Shown one piece after another: positions 62,597 to 64,000 of a DNA stretch of 64,000 nucleotides; position 1 is the stretch's first letter; the number at the start of each line of letters is the position of its first letter. The notes under the pieces were generated by a model, which was given only the letters and a program-made list of their open reading frames with translations, made no database searches and had not been told where the DNA came from. The DNA is taken from positions 219,353-283,352 of the forward strand of contig DAIDLC010000001.1 in the NCBI GenBank assembly GCA_027449685.1. Direction: 5' to 3'. The translations under genes and the position numbers were made by a program. Source of the DNA: Ferrovaceae bacterium. GTDB lineage: Bacteria > Pseudomonadota > Gammaproteobacteria > Burkholderiales > Ferrovaceae.

Positions 62597-63796
62597 ATGA
62601 ACCCTGCACATCCCGAAAAGCCTTCTTTCAAAAAGCGCCTGATCCTCATGCTGGTGCTGGTGGTCATTCTGGTGGGTGGCCTGGTGGGATTCAATCTGTT
62701 CAAGGTTTCCATGATCCAGAGCCATCTGGCCGGCATGAAAAACCCGCCCCAAACGGTCACGATGCAAGTGGCTCAAACCACGCAGTGGAATCCACAAATC
62801 CAGGCCATTGGCTCGCTGCGCGCCTTGCACGGCGTGGACCTCAGTCCCGAGGTGCCCGGTACGGTGCGCTCCATCGCCGTGCCGTCGGGGGCCATGGTGC
62901 ATGCCGGGCAGTTACTGCTGCAGATGGTCGACGATGCCGAACGGGCTCAAGTGAGTGCCTGGGAAGCCAGCGTCAAACTGGCACGGATCACCTTGCAGCG
63001 GGACCGTTCGCAGCTGGAAATCAAGGCCGTCAGCCAGGCACAGCTGGATGCGGATCAGGCCGATCTGGACAACAAGCTGGCTCAATGGAATCTGGCAACG
63101 GCGCAACTGGCCAAAAAGTCGCTGAATGCCCCTTTTGCCGGACGGGTAGGGATCACCACGACCAATCCGGGTCAGTATCTGAATCCGGGAGACAAGGTCA
63201 TCACACTGCAGCAACTCGACCCCCTTTGGCTGGACTTTACTCTGCCACAGGAGCAGGTGGGCGATCTGGCCGTGGGGCAAAAGGTATCCATTCAAGTGGA
63301 TGCCTGGCCCGAAAAACGCTTTGAAGGAAAAATCACTGCGCTCAATCCCCTGGTGGATGCCTCCACCCGCAACATCCAGGTGCTGGCGCAAATCGGCAAC
63401 CCGGCTCAAATCCTGCTGCCGGGCATGTATGCCAAGGTGTTCTGGAGCCATGGCAAAACCCAGTCCTGGATTACCCTGCCGCAATCAGCCATCACCTATA
63501 ACCCTTATGGCGCCACCGTCTTCATTCTCCAACCCAATCCGGCGGCCGCCGCCGCGTCCCCTGCCGGCAGCACGGGCGACAAGGCGGCAATGCCCATAGC
63601 CCCCTGGACGGCACAACAGGTCTTTGTGACCACGGGGCCCACGCGCGGAGATCAGGTAGCCATTCTCTCCGGTTTGCAGGCAGGTGCCCGGGTGGTGACT
63701 AGCGGGCAGTTAAAACTGAAATCGGGGATTCCTGTGATGGTCAGCCCCGATGCGGCGCCAGCCAATGACGCGGCGCCAACCCCGCAGGAACACTAA
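62597..63796 (+). CDS. RND efflux periplasmic adaptor (membrane fusion protein)
   Basis: The 399-residue HlyD-type protein has an N-terminal membrane anchor (about 12-33, ILMLVLVVILVGGLVGFNL), the lipoyl-like and hairpin parts (IQAIGSLRALHGVDLSPEVPGTV, AVPSGAMVHAGQLLLQM, LNAPFAGRVGITTTNPGQYLNPGDKV) and the beta-barrel/membrane-proximal part (VGQKVSIQVDAWPEK, LPGMYAKVFW). It bridges the outer channel and the inner pump. It follows the OMF gene by 88 bp and precedes the pump gene by 20 bp. Confidence 0.92.
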   Translation: MNPAHPEKPSFKKRLILMLVLVVILVGGLVGFNLFKVSMIQSHLAGMKNPPQTVTMQVAQTTQWNPQIQAIGSLRALHGVDLSPEVPGTVRSIAVPSGAMVHAGQLLLQMVDDAERAQVSAWEASVKLARITLQRDRSQLEIKAVSQAQLDADQADLDNKLAQWNLATAQLAKKSLNAPFAGRVGITTTNPGQYLNPGDKVITLQQLDPLWLDFTLPQEQVGDLAVGQKVSIQVDAWPEKRFEGKITALNPLVDASTRNIQVLAQIGNPAQILLPGMYAKVFWSHGKTQSWITLPQSAITYNPYGATVFILQPNPAAAAASPAGSTGDKAAMPIAPWTAQQVFVTTGPTRGDQVAILSGLQAGARVVTSGQLKLKSGIPVMVSPDAAPANDAAPTPQEH

Positions 63797-63816
63797 TCGA
63801 ACCACAGAGCGCCCGC

Positions 63817-64000
63817 ATGTCATTTACCGATCTTTTCATTCGCCGCCCGGTACTTTCCGTGGTGGTCAGCCTGGTGATTCTGGTTCTGGGCTTGCGGGCT
63901 GTTTTCGGCCTGCCGGTCAACCAGTATCCCCGCACCCAAAACGCGGTGGTCACGATCACCACCAATTACTTTGGTGCGGACGCCCAAACCGTGGCCGGGT
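63817..64000 (+). CDS. RND efflux transporter permease, N-terminal fragment (runs off the window)
   Basis: The first 61 codons, MSFTDLFIRRPVLSVVVSLVILVLGL then VNQYPRTQNAVVTITTNYFGA, match the start of AcrB/MexB-type resistance-nodulation-division pumps: first membrane helix and the PN1 porter segment. The gene is cut by the right edge of the window. With the two genes before it, it forms a complete efflux operon; the substrate cannot be told. Confidence 0.93.
   Translation, partial: MSFTDLFIRRPVLSVVVSLVILVLGLRAVFGLPVNQYPRTQNAVVTITTNYFGADAQTVAG

Overview
The window reads as chromosome of a proteobacterium, most likely a betaproteobacterium. The order thrS-infC-rpmI-rplT-pheS-pheT-ihfA-merR followed by tRNA-Pro, the order alaC-hom-thrC, a phasin (polyhydroxyalkanoate storage), a surE-pcm-nlpD block and MlaA/LplT envelope genes all fit that group. 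This placement is inference from gene order and protein families; no species can be named. Coding density is high. There are two tRNAs, no rRNA, no insertion sequence, no prophage and no CRISPR array.

Region 1 (1-1,890): a hipBA-type toxin-antitoxin operon with a 17-bp inverted repeat upstream of hipB. Region 2 (1,891-10,899): an arsenic-metabolism island, all on the + strand. It holds a stand-alone SelD-associated-type FAD oxidoreductase, an ECF-like sigma factor with a 64-residue zinc-finger partner, the radical SAM enzyme ArsS, a TVP38 membrane domain fused to a disulfide oxidoreductase, the two arsenosugar glycosyltransferase-like proteins (TIGR04283 and TIGR04282 types), the arsenite methyltransferase ArsM and a secreted YVTN-type beta-propeller. 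Most of these genes overlap or nearly abut, so they probably form one or two operons that methylate arsenic and build arsenosugars. The sigma/anti-sigma pair and the membrane-redox fusion are the most novel parts of the window.

Region 3 (11,000-15,750): HU, small unknown proteins, a DGC-type zinc protein, a tautomerase, a phasin with 16-residue repeats, tRNA-Lys and a YdcF-type membrane protein. Region 4 (15,800-23,630): the translation cluster thrS, infC (apparent AUC start), rpmI, rplT, pheS, pheT (preceded by an octanucleotide tandem repeat), ihfA, a MerR regulator and tRNA-Pro. Region 5 (23,630-32,540): a secreted unknown protein, a GT87 membrane glycosyltransferase, radC, a TlpA thioredoxin, pyruvate dehydrogenase E2 and E3 (no E1 beside them), surE, pcm and an NlpD-like lipoprotein (no rpoS after it). 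Region 6 (32,541-48,965): a PatZ-like protein with a shortened ATP-grasp part, a histone-deacetylase-like hydrolase, alaC-hom-thrC (ThrC has a Cys/His-rich insert), mlaA, clpB, mgtA and a DinG/YoaA helicase.

Region 7 (48,999-64,000): envZ/ompR, tsaB-rimI-type IV uracil-DNA glycosylase, lplT, a PIN-PhoH protein, a Bcp peroxiredoxin, an orphan arnD, typA, a mobB-moaD fusion with moaE, and an RND efflux operon whose pump gene runs off the right edge. Starts were chosen by eye from ribosome-binding sites, overlaps and family N-termini; where a start is uncertain the entry says so.
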